A stretch of DNA of 64,000 bases, from assembly GCF_019693445.1 (NCBI RefSeq), contig NZ_JAHRBL010000016.1, positions 1-64,000 of the forward strand. Reading direction: 5' to 3'. The notes beneath the pieces were generated by a model. It searched no databases, was not told the DNA's origin, and saw nothing but the letters and a program-made list of their open reading frames with translations. Positions within the stretch are counted from its first letter, which is position 1. Each line of letters begins with the position of its first letter. A program made the translations under genes and the position numbers. The stretch comes from Deinococcus aquaedulcis (lineage in GTDB: Bacteria; Deinococcota; Deinococci; Deinococcales; Deinococcaceae). Shown in pieces: positions 27,201 to 36,101 of the stretch.

Positions 27201-27268
27201 GTAGCACGAGTCGCATTCATGATCGCGCGCAACAACCCGTGAAAAGGCATTCTGTGCGGCTCTGGCAG

Positions 27269-28330
27269 TTACAGGAGGTGGCGGTCAATCAGCCGCTGGG
27301 CGTCCTGCCCAACCCCGCCCAGCAGAGCGGAATTCCGCGTGCGTTGCCAGGGAAGGCCCAGGAAGAAGACGCCTGGAACGCGGGTGACACCGCCGTCGTG
27401 CATGGGCTGGCCCTGGTCATTGAGCACGTCCACCGCCAGCCAGCGGTAGTTCGGGCGGAAGCCGGTGGCCCAGAGTACGCTCTCGGTTTCCAGGTGCCCT
27501 CCGTCCTCGGTGATGAGCGCCCGGCCGGCCGTGCCCACGATCCGCGGCGCGAGCCGGAGCTGCCTGGTCCGGCTTAGGTACCTGAGGTTCGTGCCAATCA
27601 CAGGGTCCCGGCGCTGCAAGACGCGGCCGAGGGGTGAAGCGGCCTTGACCTCCAGCAGGCCCAGGGCGCTGAGCCCATCAAAGATGTCGCGCCCGAGCAG
27701 GCGCTGGGGCAGGGCGGGCTGAGGGCGGCCCTGCGCGACCGTGACCGTGTGGGTGCGGCTGAGTTCCTGGGCAATTTGGGCGCCGGAGTTGCCGGAACCC
27801 ACCACCACCACGCGGCCGGGGGGCAGGTCGGTGGGCCGCCGGTACGCGCTGCTGTGCAACTGGACCACGTCGGGTGCGAGGGTGCGGGCGAAGGCAGGCG
27901 TGTGCGGCGTCTGGAAGGGGCCAGTGGCCACCACGACCGCGCGGGCCGTCCAGTGGCCCTGCGGCGTGTCAGCGGTGAATCCGGTGGGTGTGGCCTGGAG
28001 GTGCAGGACGGGGGACGCGTGCGCGACTGGAAGCTCAAACGCCTGGACGTAAGCGTGCAGGTAGTCGGCCACCTCGTCCTTGGTGGGGTAGTGCTCAGGG
28101 TCGCCGGGGAAGGGCAACCCCGGCAGGGCGCTGCGTTTGGCCGGGGTGAACAGCACGAGGGAGTCGTAGCGCGCGCGCCAGCTGTCGCCGGTGCGGGCGT
28201 TGGCATCGAGGATGCAGAAAGTCCGCCCGGCGCGCTGGAGGTGGTAGCCGGCCGCGAGGCCCGCCTGGCCCCCACCAATCACGAGGACGTCGAGGGGTGC
28301 GGCAGACTGGTCATCAGGAGGCACACGCAT
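27269..28330 (-). CDS. czcO: flavin-containing monooxygenase/NAD(P)-binding oxidoreductase (CzcO/ArsO-like)
   Basis: 353 residues with two nucleotide-binding Rossmann motifs: VLVIGGGQAGLAAGYHL (FAD) and VVVVGSGNSGAQIAQELS (NADPH), plus the C-terminal ATGFRPNY...PGVFFLGLPWQR typical of the TrkA/CzcO group. Members are associated with CDF metal exporters and arsenic loci; the substrate is not established. Start at 28330 follows a CATAAT box by 6 nt (leaderless). A SmtB-type operator (28342-28363) lies between the -10 and -35 regions, tying it to the metal sensor at 16579. Confidence 0.85.
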   Translation of the reverse strand: MRVPPDDQSAAPLDVLVIGGGQAGLAAGYHLQRAGRTFCILDANARTGDSWRARYDSLVLFTPAKRSALPGLPFPGDPEHYPTKDEVADYLHAYVQAFELPVAHASPVLHLQATPTGFTADTPQGHWTARAVVVATGPFQTPHTPAFARTLAPDVVQLHSSAYRRPTDLPPGRVVVVGSGNSGAQIAQELSRTHTVTVAQGRPQPALPQRLLGRDIFDGLSALGLLEVKAASPLGRVLQRRDPVIGTNLRYLSRTRQLRLAPRIVGTAGRALITEDGGHLETESVLWATGFRPNYRWLAVDVLNDQGQPMHDGGVTRVPGVFFLGLPWQRTRNSALLGGVGQDAQRLIDRHLL

Positions 28331-28341
28331 ACCGTCATTAT

Positions 28342-28363
28342 GTATGAATATGTGTTCAGATGT
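28342..28363. promoter_or_regulatory. SmtB/ZiaR-type operator of czcO
   Basis: On the czcO strand: ACATCTGAACAC then ATATTCATAC, matching the 41858 site at 17 of 22 positions. It overlaps the promoter, between TTTACA (-35 like) and CATAAT (-10, 6 nt before the ATG). Confidence 0.7.
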
Positions 28364-28813
28364 AAAACTGAGATAGACCCAGCATGAGGGAAGTGATGCA
28401 GGCCATAGACCTGCGCTGCCCCCGAGGCGCGGAAGGCCATGCCAGCGGCTGGCTCAGGCCACCTGTTCCAACTGGTCTGCGCACGCCAGATCAACCTATT
28501 ACATTTCCGCATTCTCAAAATGCTCTTCTGAAGTCACTGGTGGTCTTGCCAGTCGAGCGGCCCCTGGACCGCTCGCCAGCGGTGCCGGTCACCTGACCTG
28601 GCGTCAGGGTTCGGGGGCTCTGGAAGCCCACGAACAGGCCGCGAGCCCACAGTGCCCCGCCAGGGTTGGCACTGTCACCACGTCCCTGTTCTGGTCACAC
28701 GGATCTGGTTCGCTTCCCGGCAGGTCAATCTCCGTCTAGCGGGGGTTTGCTCGCAGGGGAGACCAGCGCCGCCTGGAGCGGCTTGCGCTCTCCTCGCCCT
28801 GAAGGCTGACAAC
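28364..28813. other. gene-free stretch before the toxin-antitoxin pair
   Basis: About 450 bases, no convincing coding potential on either strand; short frames here lack ribosome sites and known domains. No clear promoter for the antitoxin gene can be named. Confidence 0.4.
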
Positions 28814-29260
28814 ATGACCCAGACGTTTACGCCCACCCGCACCCCCCCTGTCCTGCCCGGAACCGCACTGCTCGGGCTGAAGGCCACCACCCTCCTGGAT
28901 CTTGGTGAAGCGGTGCATGCTGGCTTGAGTCCAGCCACTGTCGAGCGGCTGGGCACGCACCTCGGGTTGAGCCTGGCCGAGACCCTGTCACTGCTGAAAC
29001 TGAGCAGCAGTACGTACCACCGCTACCGGCGCACCGGCCGCGCACTCAGCGCGGACGTCAGCACGCACCTGTACCACCTGGCCCGGGTGACGGAAGCTGC
29101 GGAGCGGTACTTCGAGCACAAGGACGCCGCCCACGTCTGGTTGCAGACGCCGCGCGCCACCTTTGGCCACCGCACCCCCCTTCAGTTTGCCCTTCCGCCC
29201 GAAGGCGCCGAGTACGTGACGACCGTGCTGAGCAGGCTTGAGCACGGCGTCTACACGTGA
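28814..29260 (+). CDS. Xre/MbcA/ParS-type antitoxin
   Basis: 148 residues. The N-terminal Xre-like helix-turn-helix (LSPATVERLGTHLGLSLAETLSLLKLSSSTYHRYRRTGRALSADV) is followed by the DUF2384/MbcA-ParS C-terminal region (LARVTEAAERYFEHKDAAHVWLQTPRATFGHRTPLQFA). In this family it neutralises RES toxins and represses the operon. ATG 28814 is used; the longer frame to the left has no support. It overlaps the toxin gene by four bases. Confidence 0.88.
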   Translation: MTQTFTPTRTPPVLPGTALLGLKATTLLDLGEAVHAGLSPATVERLGTHLGLSLAETLSLLKLSSSTYHRYRRTGRALSADVSTHLYHLARVTEAAERYFEHKDAAHVWLQTPRATFGHRTPLQFALPPEGAEYVTTVLSRLEHGVYT

Positions 29261-29799
29261 CCCTGACCCTCCACCGCGTCAGTAAACTGCAGTACGCCAC
29301 CCAACCCCTCCTCACCGACCATGGCTTCGGCGCCGCAAAGTTTGGCGGTCGCTGGAACAGTGCCGATCGCGCGCTCGAGTTTGACCGCCGCATCATCTAC
29401 GCCAGTGACACCCTGGGGCAAGCCCTGCTGGAGGTGATTGTTCAAGTGGGCAGCGGCGCGCTGCACCGGGTGCCCCACGGGCATGTCACGCTCGCGGTGG
29501 ATCCAGATGCCATCGCCGAATTGCCCGCCTCGGCGCTGCCTCCCAACTGGAACGACCCTCCCCTGAGCCCAGCCACCCAAATCATTGGAGACGAGTGGTA
29601 TGACCTGGGCAGTTCACCCGTCCTGCGCGTCCCGTCTGTGATTCTGCCGCTGACGGTGTATGGCCCTGGACAGGCCAATTACCTGATCAATGCGGGTCAT
29701 CCCAATATCCGCACGGCGGTTCAACTGGTGATTCTGTCGTTTTATTCCAAGAGGCCAAGTTCGGCGGCTCCAAGTTGTGTGCCGGTCTTTGCGGCATAG
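29257..29799 (+). CDS. RES-domain toxin (NAD+-degrading type)
   Basis: 180 residues. The RES signature is present: GGRWNSADRALEF...IIYASDTLGQALLEV (RES stands for Arg-Glu-Ser, here R in GRWN, E in LLEV and S in YAS). Known RES toxins deplete NAD+. GTG start overlaps the antitoxin stop. The last about 25 residues (VILSFYSKRPSSAAPSCVPVFAA) do not look like the usual FxxDPRL ending and run 58 bases into the 3' end of the convergent MFS gene, so the C-terminus may be altered. Confidence 0.85.
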   Translation: MTLTLHRVSKLQYATQPLLTDHGFGAAKFGGRWNSADRALEFDRRIIYASDTLGQALLEVIVQVGSGALHRVPHGHVTLAVDPDAIAELPASALPPNWNDPPLSPATQIIGDEWYDLGSSPVLRVPSVILPLTVYGPGQANYLINAGHPNIRTAVQLVILSFYSKRPSSAAPSCVPVFAA

Positions 29800-30935
29800 C
29801 TGCTGACGAACCAGGCGGCGATGCCTCCCAGGCCACCCAACAGCATCAAGGACAGGCCATAGCCTGAGGTCCAGGTGAACAACCCACTCATCACCAGCGG
29901 CGTGACGGCCTGCGCCAGATTGACAGGCCGGGTCAGCCAGCCATTGACTGCTCCATACACGGCTGCCGGATACCCACGGACCAACAACTCTGACCGGGCC
30001 AGGGTGAGGGCGCCGCTGGCTAACCCAAACAGCACAATGCCCGTCACTTTGCCCCCGGTATGCGCATTCAGAAGCAGCCATGATCCGACAGCCAACAGGC
30101 CAAGCAGCATCACAGTCAGTGGTGCCGGTCCCACCCACTTCACACAGGGAACGAACAGCACCCGTCCGGGCAGGGCGCTGAGGCCCAGCAGGCCGGTCAA
30201 TGCGGCGGCCTCTCCCGGGCTGGAGCCCGATGCCAACAGCAGCGGCGCGAGTTGCAGGCCCACGCCCACCGTGACGATCCGGGCCAGCGTCAGCCCGGCG
30301 GCCAACTGCAGGGCGGCGGGGTCAGGGGTGAACGACGCATGGCTTCGCATCCTCCTGGCCTGGCCATGCTCTGGGATCACCCGCCACACCAGCGCCGCCA
30401 TGACCAGCAGCAGGCCAGCCCATCCCAGCAGGGTGACCCGAAGCCCAGCCCCGTGCAACAACACCGTCGTGAGCGGCACGAAGATCGTGCTGGCCAGTCC
30501 AGCGACCAAGGTGACCGTGAGGGTGGCCCGGGTCCGGAAGGCCTCTGAGACCTGCTGCCCCAAGACGGTGAACACCGCCTCATAGAAGGTCAGGGTCATG
30601 GCGAACCCAGCGAGCAGCCACCCCAACAGGAACAGCAGGTAGTGGTCCGTCAGGCTCAGCACAAGAAAGGCCACGGCGCCACTCAGGGCACCCCCACTCA
30701 ACAGCAGCCGTCCACCCTGCCGGTCCAGAACACGGCCAAACCAGGGTGCCAGGACGGCACTCACGAGGAGCGCCGCCGTAAACGCGAAGCCGGTCTGCAC
30801 CCGGGTCCAGCCGTAAGCCTGTTCCGTGGCGACGGCGAGCAGCGGCTGAGCGTAATACAGGGCGCCGTAGCTCACCGTGCACAAAAGAGCCAGCGTCCAC
30901 ACGACGGGACGCGTGGACGCTGGCGAGGCCATCAT
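29742..30935 (-). CDS. MFS transporter
   Basis: 397 residues, 12 predicted membrane helices. The A-like motif after helix 2 reads FGRVLDRQGGRLLL (GxxxDRxGRR consensus). It starts WTLALLCTVSYGALYYAQPLLAVATEQAYGW, like drug or arsenical permeases. Start ATG 30935 overlaps the stop of the DUF6428 gene (TGATG). It lies in an ArsR-led operon, so export of an arsenical is the best guess, but it is not ArsB, ArsP or ArsJ by eye. Confidence 0.85.
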   Translation of the reverse strand: MMASPASTRPVVWTLALLCTVSYGALYYAQPLLAVATEQAYGWTRVQTGFAFTAALLVSAVLAPWFGRVLDRQGGRLLLSGGALSGAVAFLVLSLTDHYLLFLLGWLLAGFAMTLTFYEAVFTVLGQQVSEAFRTRATLTVTLVAGLASTIFVPLTTVLLHGAGLRVTLLGWAGLLLVMAALVWRVIPEHGQARRMRSHASFTPDPAALQLAAGLTLARIVTVGVGLQLAPLLLASGSSPGEAAALTGLLGLSALPGRVLFVPCVKWVGPAPLTVMLLGLLAVGSWLLLNAHTGGKVTGIVLFGLASGALTLARSELLVRGYPAAVYGAVNGWLTRPVNLAQAVTPLVMSGLFTWTSGYGLSLMLLGGLGGIAAWFVSSYAAKTGTQLGAAELGLLE

Positions 30936-31486
30936 CAGCCCAGCGAAATGGGGGCCTGAGGGGCGCAGCAGCCAGAGTCCGGTGCGCAGCCATCGGACGT
31001 CGCCTCGGCCGGTGTGCCGCAGCTGTCGCCCGCCTTGCACTGCACGCCAGGGGTCCGCAGGTGCACCGTGATCTGTTCAGACGCGATATCAACGTGCGTC
31101 ACGTGGTACTGCATCGCGGGGGTCGTGGCATTCCCGTACTCGAAGCGCACCTCGGCTTCATCACGCACGGGAATGTGCTTGACCACGCGGTCGTAGATCG
31201 CCAGGAACTTCCGGTTGGTCATGAACCCAGCCTTCGCTTCCTCCGCAGAGCCATCCATCAGCTGAATGACCGTCTCGCGCCAGGAGGAGGCTTTCCCGCC
31301 GCAGTCCATCGCTTCGATGGTCACGGCTTTGACTTCCGTGACGTGGTATCCAGCGGGCACCAGGACTTCGCCGTGGAGATGGAATTGCAGCGGCCGCTGG
31401 GGCAAGGTTCTCAGGGCTGTCATCAGCTCCTGAGTCGTGGTGAGGTCGCTCAGGCCGGGAATCGGGGCAGTCAGGGTCTGGGTCAT
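30935..31486 (-). CDS. DUF6428-like Cys-rich protein of arsenic operons
   Basis: 183 residues. The core ([33 protein letters not shown]...FLAIYDRV) matches DUF6428, found beside arsR. The C-terminus carries a Cys-rich tail: [12 protein letters not shown]...[12 protein letters not shown], which could bind As(III) or Zn. Start ATG 31486. Its stop overlaps the MFS start; a 45-bp gap separates it from the small upstream gene. Function unknown. Confidence 0.8.
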   Translation of the reverse strand: MTQTLTAPIPGLSDLTTTQELMTALRTLPQRPLQFHLHGEVLVPAGYHVTEVKAVTIEAMDCGGKASSWRETVIQLMDGSAEEAKAGFMTNRKFLAIYDRVVKHIPVRDEAEVRFEYGNATTPAMQYHVTHVDIASEQITVHLRTPGVQCKAGDSCGTPAEATSDGCAPDSGCCAPQAPISLG

Positions 31487-31531
31487 CGCAGGGCTCCTTA
31501 TAGACGTTCTTCGATGAGTAAAGGTAAAAAA

Positions 31532-31696
31532 TTAGCAGGTGGCGCAGGAGGGAGCCGCAGGGGCAGTGACGTTCAATGGCCAGGGCCACTTGAAGGTGAA
31601 CGGCCGGGCCAGGTGAGCGCAGCGCTGCTGCCGGGCGACCCAGAGCAGGTGCTGATGATGCTCACGGGCGAGGATCTCCAGGGTCATGGGATTCAT
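31532..31696 (-). CDS. 54-aa small protein ending in CATC
   Basis: Starts with ATG 31696, overlapping the arsR stop by four bases (ATGA), with GGAGG upstream; this spacing makes translation likely. Sequence begins [24 protein letters not shown] and ends in PAAPSCATC. A helical His-rich start and C-terminal CxxC suggest a metal or metalloid binding protein. No family known. Confidence 0.65.
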   Translation of the reverse strand: MNPMTLEILAREHHQHLLWVARQQRCAHLARPFTFKWPWPLNVTAPAAPSCATC

Positions 31697-32019
31697 ACGG
31701 CCTCCTTTTGCTGCTGCGGCACGGCTGCCAGCAATCCATCCAGAGCGGTGCGGGCGATCAGCATGCCTTTGGCGCTGAGCGTGTAGTACGTCCATTTCCC
31801 GCGTTTCTCGGTTTCGACCAGACCAGCCTCAACCAGCAACTTCATGTGATGGCTGGTGGTGGGCTGGGTCAGGCCGAGCATCTGCTGGACGTCGCAGGTA
31901 CACACGCCCTGCCCGGTGGAGCAGCAGCCGGCATCCACGGTGGCGAGGAAGTGAAGGGCCCTGAGGCGGTGTACGTCCCCCAACGCCTTGAATACCACCG
32001 CTGTTCCATCGAAGTCCAT
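31693..32019 (-). CDS. ArsR-type repressor, first gene of the DUF6428 operon
   Basis: 108 residues with winged helix. Cys positions 32, 33, 40 and 42 ([18 protein letters not shown]) form a likely As(III) site beside the DNA-binding helix. Start ATG 32019 is preceded by a leaderless promoter (TTGACA, 17-nt spacer, TACATT, six bases). Divergent from the Mrr-like gene. Probably represses its own operon (54-aa protein, DUF6428, MFS). Confidence 0.9.
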   Translation of the reverse strand: MDFDGTAVVFKALGDVHRLRALHFLATVDAGCCSTGQGVCTCDVQQMLGLTQPTTSHHMKLLVEAGLVETEKRGKWTYYTLSAKGMLIARTALDGLLAAVPQQQKEAV

Positions 32020-32025
32020 GGATGT

Positions 32026-32054
32026 AATGTACAGAACGCATAGAGGATTGTCAA
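32026..32054 (-). promoter_or_regulatory. arsR promoter (leaderless)
   Basis: On the minus strand TTGACA (32049-32054), a 17-nt spacer and TACATT (32026-32031), followed after six bases by the ATG. This is the cleanest promoter in the window. The spacer is AT-rich and probably covers the ArsR operator. Confidence 0.75.
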
Positions 32055-32140
32055 TGGGAGCAAGCATGATTGAGCTGCTCTCGCCCTTGCTTGCCCGACA
32101 TTGGAGGCGAATAGCAACGGTTCGTGTGCTCGAATGACCC

Positions 32141-33313
32141 ATGGCCCGCGCCACTCGAACGCTCAACCCTCTGCACTTTGAAGACCTGGAGCCGCACCGT
32201 TTTGAAGATCTGGTGCGCCAACTCGCTTATGATTTCCGGTCATGGGCCAGTATTGAGGCAACTGGCCGGGGCGGCGCAGATGACGGCATCGACATTCGGG
32301 CGTTCGAGCAGGGCCGCACGCCCCTGCCTGAGGAATCCGATGACGATGACCCGCCCCTTGTGAGTCCTGGGCGCCAGTGGATCATTCAGTGCAAGCGCGA
32401 GAAGTGCATTGGCCCCACGCAGGTCCGGCGCTACGTGGAGGAGAGCGTGCAGGGCCCGGATATGCCCTACGGCTTCATCCTCGCGGCCGCCTGTGACTTC
32501 AGCAAGAAAGCCTATGACGCCTTCCGCCTGGCCCTGATCGGGACAGGCGTGCAGGAGTTCCAGCTGTGGGGCAAGGCCGAGCTGGAAGACATGCTCTTCC
32601 AGCCCAAGAATGACCATCTGCTGTTCGCGTATTTTGGGATCAGCTTGCAAACACGCAAACGCACCAAGCAGAGTGAGTTGAAGTCCATGCTGGCACTGCG
32701 AAAACGGGTGGGTCGCGTGATCGGAGGGCCAACCAAACGCGTCAGAACAGAGGTGCTCCTGCGGATCGCTGATGATGATCGTTACCCTGACATTGCCGCT
32801 GTTCCAGACTTTGACGTCAATCCCCCTTGGGCCATTCATCAGGTGCAGTGTCTGAACATGCGTGACAACCTGGTCCTTGAACTGCGGCGTCACTTCGCCT
32901 ATCTCGATTCAGAATCAGGTGAGTGGGACGCTCTTGATCACTCCTGGCCGACAAGGTCACATCGCACCCTGTATGGTCAGGACCGAACCTTCGACCCAAC
33001 CTACGCCGCCTACCATGCCGCTTGGCAGCAGCGAGTTCCACAAGAGAATCAGGCGGAACTCGTGATCCTGACCATTCTTCCACTCAGTCGGGTGCTGGGC
33101 GTCGATGAAGAGGGAGATCTTGGGCACCCTCTGCCCATCTTGTATGTGGACGCCACGTCATCAGGGACGTTGCTTGATCCTTTGGAGGAGCGGCTGTATC
33201 TGGAACAGCGTCCGCTCCTCGGCCGGAATACTGAACACGAAGCCCTGCCTGAACAACGCATCCCCTTCTTCAAGGACTTCAAACTTGAAGAAGGGGAAAC
33301 GCCAGACGCCTGA
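32141..33313 (+). CDS. Mrr-like restriction endonuclease/PD-(D/E)xK nuclease domain protein
   Basis: 390 residues. The N-terminal 150 show the Mrr_cat fold: RFEDLVRQLAYDF, GRGGADDGIDIRAF (catalytic Asp) and WIIQCKREK (QxK), with GPTQVRRYVEE next. The C-terminal 200 residues are unrelated to the Mrr winged helix and not recognised. Such enzymes cut modified or foreign DNA. No methylase is adjacent. The gene sits alone between two arsenic loci and its stop directly abuts the trxB stop. Confidence 0.75.
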   Translation: MARATRTLNPLHFEDLEPHRFEDLVRQLAYDFRSWASIEATGRGGADDGIDIRAFEQGRTPLPEESDDDDPPLVSPGRQWIIQCKREKCIGPTQVRRYVEESVQGPDMPYGFILAAACDFSKKAYDAFRLALIGTGVQEFQLWGKAELEDMLFQPKNDHLLFAYFGISLQTRKRTKQSELKSMLALRKRVGRVIGGPTKRVRTEVLLRIADDDRYPDIAAVPDFDVNPPWAIHQVQCLNMRDNLVLELRRHFAYLDSESGEWDALDHSWPTRSHRTLYGQDRTFDPTYAAYHAAWQQRVPQENQAELVILTILPLSRVLGVDEEGDLGHPLPILYVDATSSGTLLDPLEERLYLEQRPLLGRNTEHEALPEQRIPFFKDFKLEEGETPDA

Positions 33314-34273
33314 TCAGTCTGCGGCAGTTTCGGCTTCGACTTCCAGGGCGGCCAGGGCGCGCTCGGCGCTCATGGCGGCGCGTGTGCCCGCCCCGACGCT
33401 GGTGCCCAGTTGGCGGTAGATGTAATCACTCACGTCGCCGGCCGCAAACAGCATGGGCACGCTGGTGTAGATCTCGTCGGTCACGTCCACGTAGCCGTCG
33501 GGGCGCAGCTTCACGGTGTCCTTCACGAAGTCGGTGTTCGGCACATGACCGATGAAGATAAACACGCCGTCGGTGGCCATCTCGCTGACCTCGCCGGTCT
33601 TGAGGTTTTTCAGGCGCACGCCGGTTACGCTCTCCTCGCCTTCGATTTCCTCGACCGCCGTGTCCCAGATGAACTTCATCTTGGGATTGGAAAACGCCCG
33701 GGCCTGGGCCACCTTGTTGGCGCGCAGGGTATCGCGGCGGTGAATCAGGGTCACCTCGTCAGCAAACTTGGTCAGGAACAGGCCCTCTTCCACGGCGGCG
33801 TCGCCGCCGCCCACCACGACCACCTTCTTGCCCCGGTAAAAGAAACCGTCGCAGGTGGCGCAGGTGCTGACGCCCTTGCCCCAGAAGTGCTCCTCGCCGG
33901 GCACGTTCAGGCGCTTGGGGTTGGCCCCGGTGGCCAGAATCACGGCCTTGGCGCGGTAGGTGCCGCCGTACCCCGTCACCGTGAAGGGATACTCGTGGTC
34001 GTGCTCGTCGCGCACGATGGCCTGCACCTCGTCCATTTCGATCACGCCGCCGAATTTCTCGGCCTGCTGCTGCATGCGGCCCGCCAGTTCCATGCCGCTG
34101 ATGGGCTCGGGGAAACCGGGGTAGTTCTCGACTTCTTCTGTCTGAGCAATCTGGCCGCCGGGCAGGCCCTTTTCCAGAATCAGGGTCTTCAGGCTGGCGC
34201 GGCCGGTGTAAATCGCAGCGGTCAGGCCGGCGGGGCCGCCGCCGACGATCACCACGTCGTAGTGCTGGGTCAT
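33314..34273 (-). CDS. trxB: thioredoxin-disulfide reductase
   Basis: 319 residues: FAD motif [19 protein letters not shown], redox-active CATC in [16 protein letters not shown] motif [17 protein letters not shown], and C-terminal [10 protein letters not shown]. It reduces thioredoxin, the electron donor for arsenate reductases encoded upstream. Start ATG 34273 overlaps the phosphoesterase stop by four bases. It is the last gene of the arsR-arsC-aqp-arsC-mpe operon; a longer upstream frame (34342) is not supported. Confidence 0.95.
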   Translation of the reverse strand: MTQHYDVVIVGGGPAGLTAAIYTGRASLKTLILEKGLPGGQIAQTEEVENYPGFPEPISGMELAGRMQQQAEKFGGVIEMDEVQAIVRDEHDHEYPFTVTGYGGTYRAKAVILATGANPKRLNVPGEEHFWGKGVSTCATCDGFFYRGKKVVVVGGGDAAVEEGLFLTKFADEVTLIHRRDTLRANKVAQARAFSNPKMKFIWDTAVEEIEGEESVTGVRLKNLKTGEVSEMATDGVFIFIGHVPNTDFVKDTVKLRPDGYVDVTDEIYTSVPMLFAAGDVSDYIYRQLGTSVGAGTRAAMSAERALAALEVEAETAAD

Positions 34274-34989
34274 TTTGAGTCCTTTCCAGTCCGGAGCTGC
34301 GTGGCTTCTTTTGTGCCGTGATAGGCGTGTTGGTCGGCCCATTGAGCCGCCGCCTCAATGTTGTAGGGCACACGCCGGAAGGTGACGTTCCATGCGCCCC
34401 CTTCACCCTCCAGCAGCACCCAGCGGGCGAGGGGCGAGCCGTCTTTCTGCCGGGAGACCGCACCCGCGTTCACCACGGTCAAGGCACCTATCTGGCGAAG
34501 GTGTTCCAGGTGGGAGTGGCCCACGATGACGACACGGGCGTTCCCGGGGTTGCTCAGCCGTTCCTGCACCAAGTCGTCATGTGCCCAGGCGTTGCCATCG
34601 CGCAGCAGGTAGGTCCAGGCGGAGTCTGGGGTCCCGTGGGCGGCCAGGACTTGACCGTCGGCCAAGGAGACGGAGGTGGGCAGGCCAGCCACGTACGCTC
34701 CAGCACCCTCGGGGAGCTGCTCATGGAGCCAGGCCAGCATCTCGCGCTTTTCGGTGGTCTCGGTGAGCGGCTGCCCCAGGCGCTCATCGGTATTCCCCCG
34801 CACTTCCAGGACGCCGTACTCGGCTTTGAGCTGTTGTTGAAGCTGCCACGCCCCAGCGGGGTCGGCACCACCAAAGAGCTGGTCCCCCAGATTGACCCAG
34901 GCGTCCGGTTGGTGGGCCTTGATGTCTTCAACGACCGCCTCCAGAGCGAAACGGTTGCCATGTACGTCTCCATAGACCGCAATCTTCAT
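34270..34989 (-). CDS. calcineurin-like metallophosphoesterase in the arsenic operon
   Basis: 239 residues. Motifs [15 protein letters not shown] (GDxx), GNTDE, AHGTPDS and GHSHLEH are the five metal motifs of the YfcE/MJ0936 phosphodiesterase family. Cytoplasmic. It overlaps arsC (34986) and trxB by four bases, so it is fully embedded in the operon. A role in arsenic detoxification is unclear; arseno-ester hydrolysis is conceivable but speculative. Confidence 0.9.
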   Translation of the reverse strand: MKIAVYGDVHGNRFALEAVVEDIKAHQPDAWVNLGDQLFGGADPAGAWQLQQQLKAEYGVLEVRGNTDERLGQPLTETTEKREMLAWLHEQLPEGAGAYVAGLPTSVSLADGQVLAAHGTPDSAWTYLLRDGNAWAHDDLVQERLSNPGNARVVIVGHSHLEHLRQIGALTVVNAGAVSRQKDGSPLARWVLLEGEGGAWNVTFRRVPYNIEAAAQWADQHAYHGTKEATQLRTGKDSK

Positions 34990-35417
34990 GCGCGCTCCGC
35001 GACCCAGGCCTGCACGCGGGCGTCAATCTCATCCCGCACGCGGCGGAACACCTGCAGGCGCTCGTCTTCAGTACCTGTGGCCGCAGCTGGATCATCGAAC
35101 GACCACGACAATCGGTAGGTCGCATTCGGGAAGCTGGGGCAATTTGCTTCTGCACGGTCACAGACGGTGATCACGTAGGTGAAGTGCTCCGCGATCAAGG
35201 GCCGCACACCCTTGGCCTGGAGGTGCTCCGTTGGGAAGCCCTGCTCTTTGAGGACCTGCACCGTGAGGGGATTCACCTCACCTGGTTCCAGGCCAGCAGA
35301 GGTGACCTGAAATCTGTCCCCCCCGTGGTGTTCAAGCAGCACCTGGGCCATCTGGGACCGGGCGGTGTTGCCGGTGCAGAGGAAGAGCACACGGATGGGG
35401 CGGGGAGCGTCGGTCAT
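34986..35417 (-). CDS. arsC: arsenate reductase, LMW-phosphatase type
   Basis: 143 residues with P-loop CTGNTARSQMA (Cx5R in family LMW-PTP/ArsC) and Cys residues in VITVCDRAEANCPSF that serve as the thioredoxin-coupled relay. It reduces As(V) to As(III). Overlaps both neighbours by four bases. A second copy lies at 36102. Confidence 0.93.
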   Translation of the reverse strand: MTDAPRPIRVLFLCTGNTARSQMAQVLLEHHGGDRFQVTSAGLEPGEVNPLTVQVLKEQGFPTEHLQAKGVRPLIAEHFTYVITVCDRAEANCPSFPNATYRLSWSFDDPAAATGTEDERLQVFRRVRDEIDARVQAWVAERA

Positions 35418-36100
35418 GCAGTTTCTCCTTCAGGAACAAATTCCTGGGCCCTGCGGGGCTGGGTTTCGACTGGTTCAGTGGGGGCCAGGAGGTGGTTGGC
35501 CGCGACCGCAAGCGCCGCACCAAGCAAAGGGGCAACCCAGTACAGCCAGTGGGCCGTCCAGATGCCGCTGGCCAAGGCCGGACCAAAGGAGCGGGCCGGG
35601 TTCATGCTTGCGCCCGTGATGGGGCCGCCCATGGCGGCTTCCAGGGCCACCACACCGCCCACAACCCAAGGCAATCCCGACCGCAGGGCGACCAGGAGGA
35701 GGAAGAAGGTCAGGATCAGTTCCAGAACGAACGCCTGCATAACGCTGCCAGCCGGCACGGTGACGCCCAGATTGCCCTTCATGCCGAACAGAGCGAGCAG
35801 GACAAAGGCCGCCAGAGTCGCCCCGATCAACTGAGCGGCCACGTAGGGCACCACACGCGCCTTCGGGAACTTTCCAGCCAGCGTCAGCGCAAACGTAGCG
35901 GCTGGGTTGATGTGTGCGCCGCTGATGGGGGCGAGGGCGGCAATGACGGCCGTCACCGTGAGACCGAAGACCACCGCGACCCCGAGGTGCCCGAGAGCCC
36001 CCGTCTGTGCCTGAACAACTGCCGCACCAGGCCCGAAGAACACCAGGGCAAAGGTGCCTATGCCTTCAGCGGTGACGGCGCGAGACAGGGGCACCGTCAT
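35414..36100 (-). CDS. MIP family channel (aquaglyceroporin), AqpS-like arsenite channel
   Basis: 228 residues, six helices with two half-helix NPA motifs: SGAHINPAATFAL and GASMNPARSFGPA. In an ars operon with arsC and no arsB/acr3 this is expected to let As(III) leave the cell, as AqpS does in Sinorhizobium. Start ATG 36100 gives the canonical N-terminus; a longer frame (36157) is antisense overlap. Gene lies 1 nt after arsC. Confidence 0.92.
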   Translation of the reverse strand: MTVPLSRAVTAEGIGTFALVFFGPGAAVVQAQTGALGHLGVAVVFGLTVTAVIAALAPISGAHINPAATFALTLAGKFPKARVVPYVAAQLIGATLAAFVLLALFGMKGNLGVTVPAGSVMQAFVLELILTFFLLLVALRSGLPWVVGGVVALEAAMGGPITGASMNPARSFGPALASGIWTAHWLYWVAPLLGAALAVAANHLLAPTEPVETQPRRAQEFVPEGETA

Positions 36101-36101
36101 C

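Noticed and set aside
28384..28596. 70-aa + strand frame as gene
   Set aside because: No ribosome site, no conserved feature and an equal frame on the other strand.
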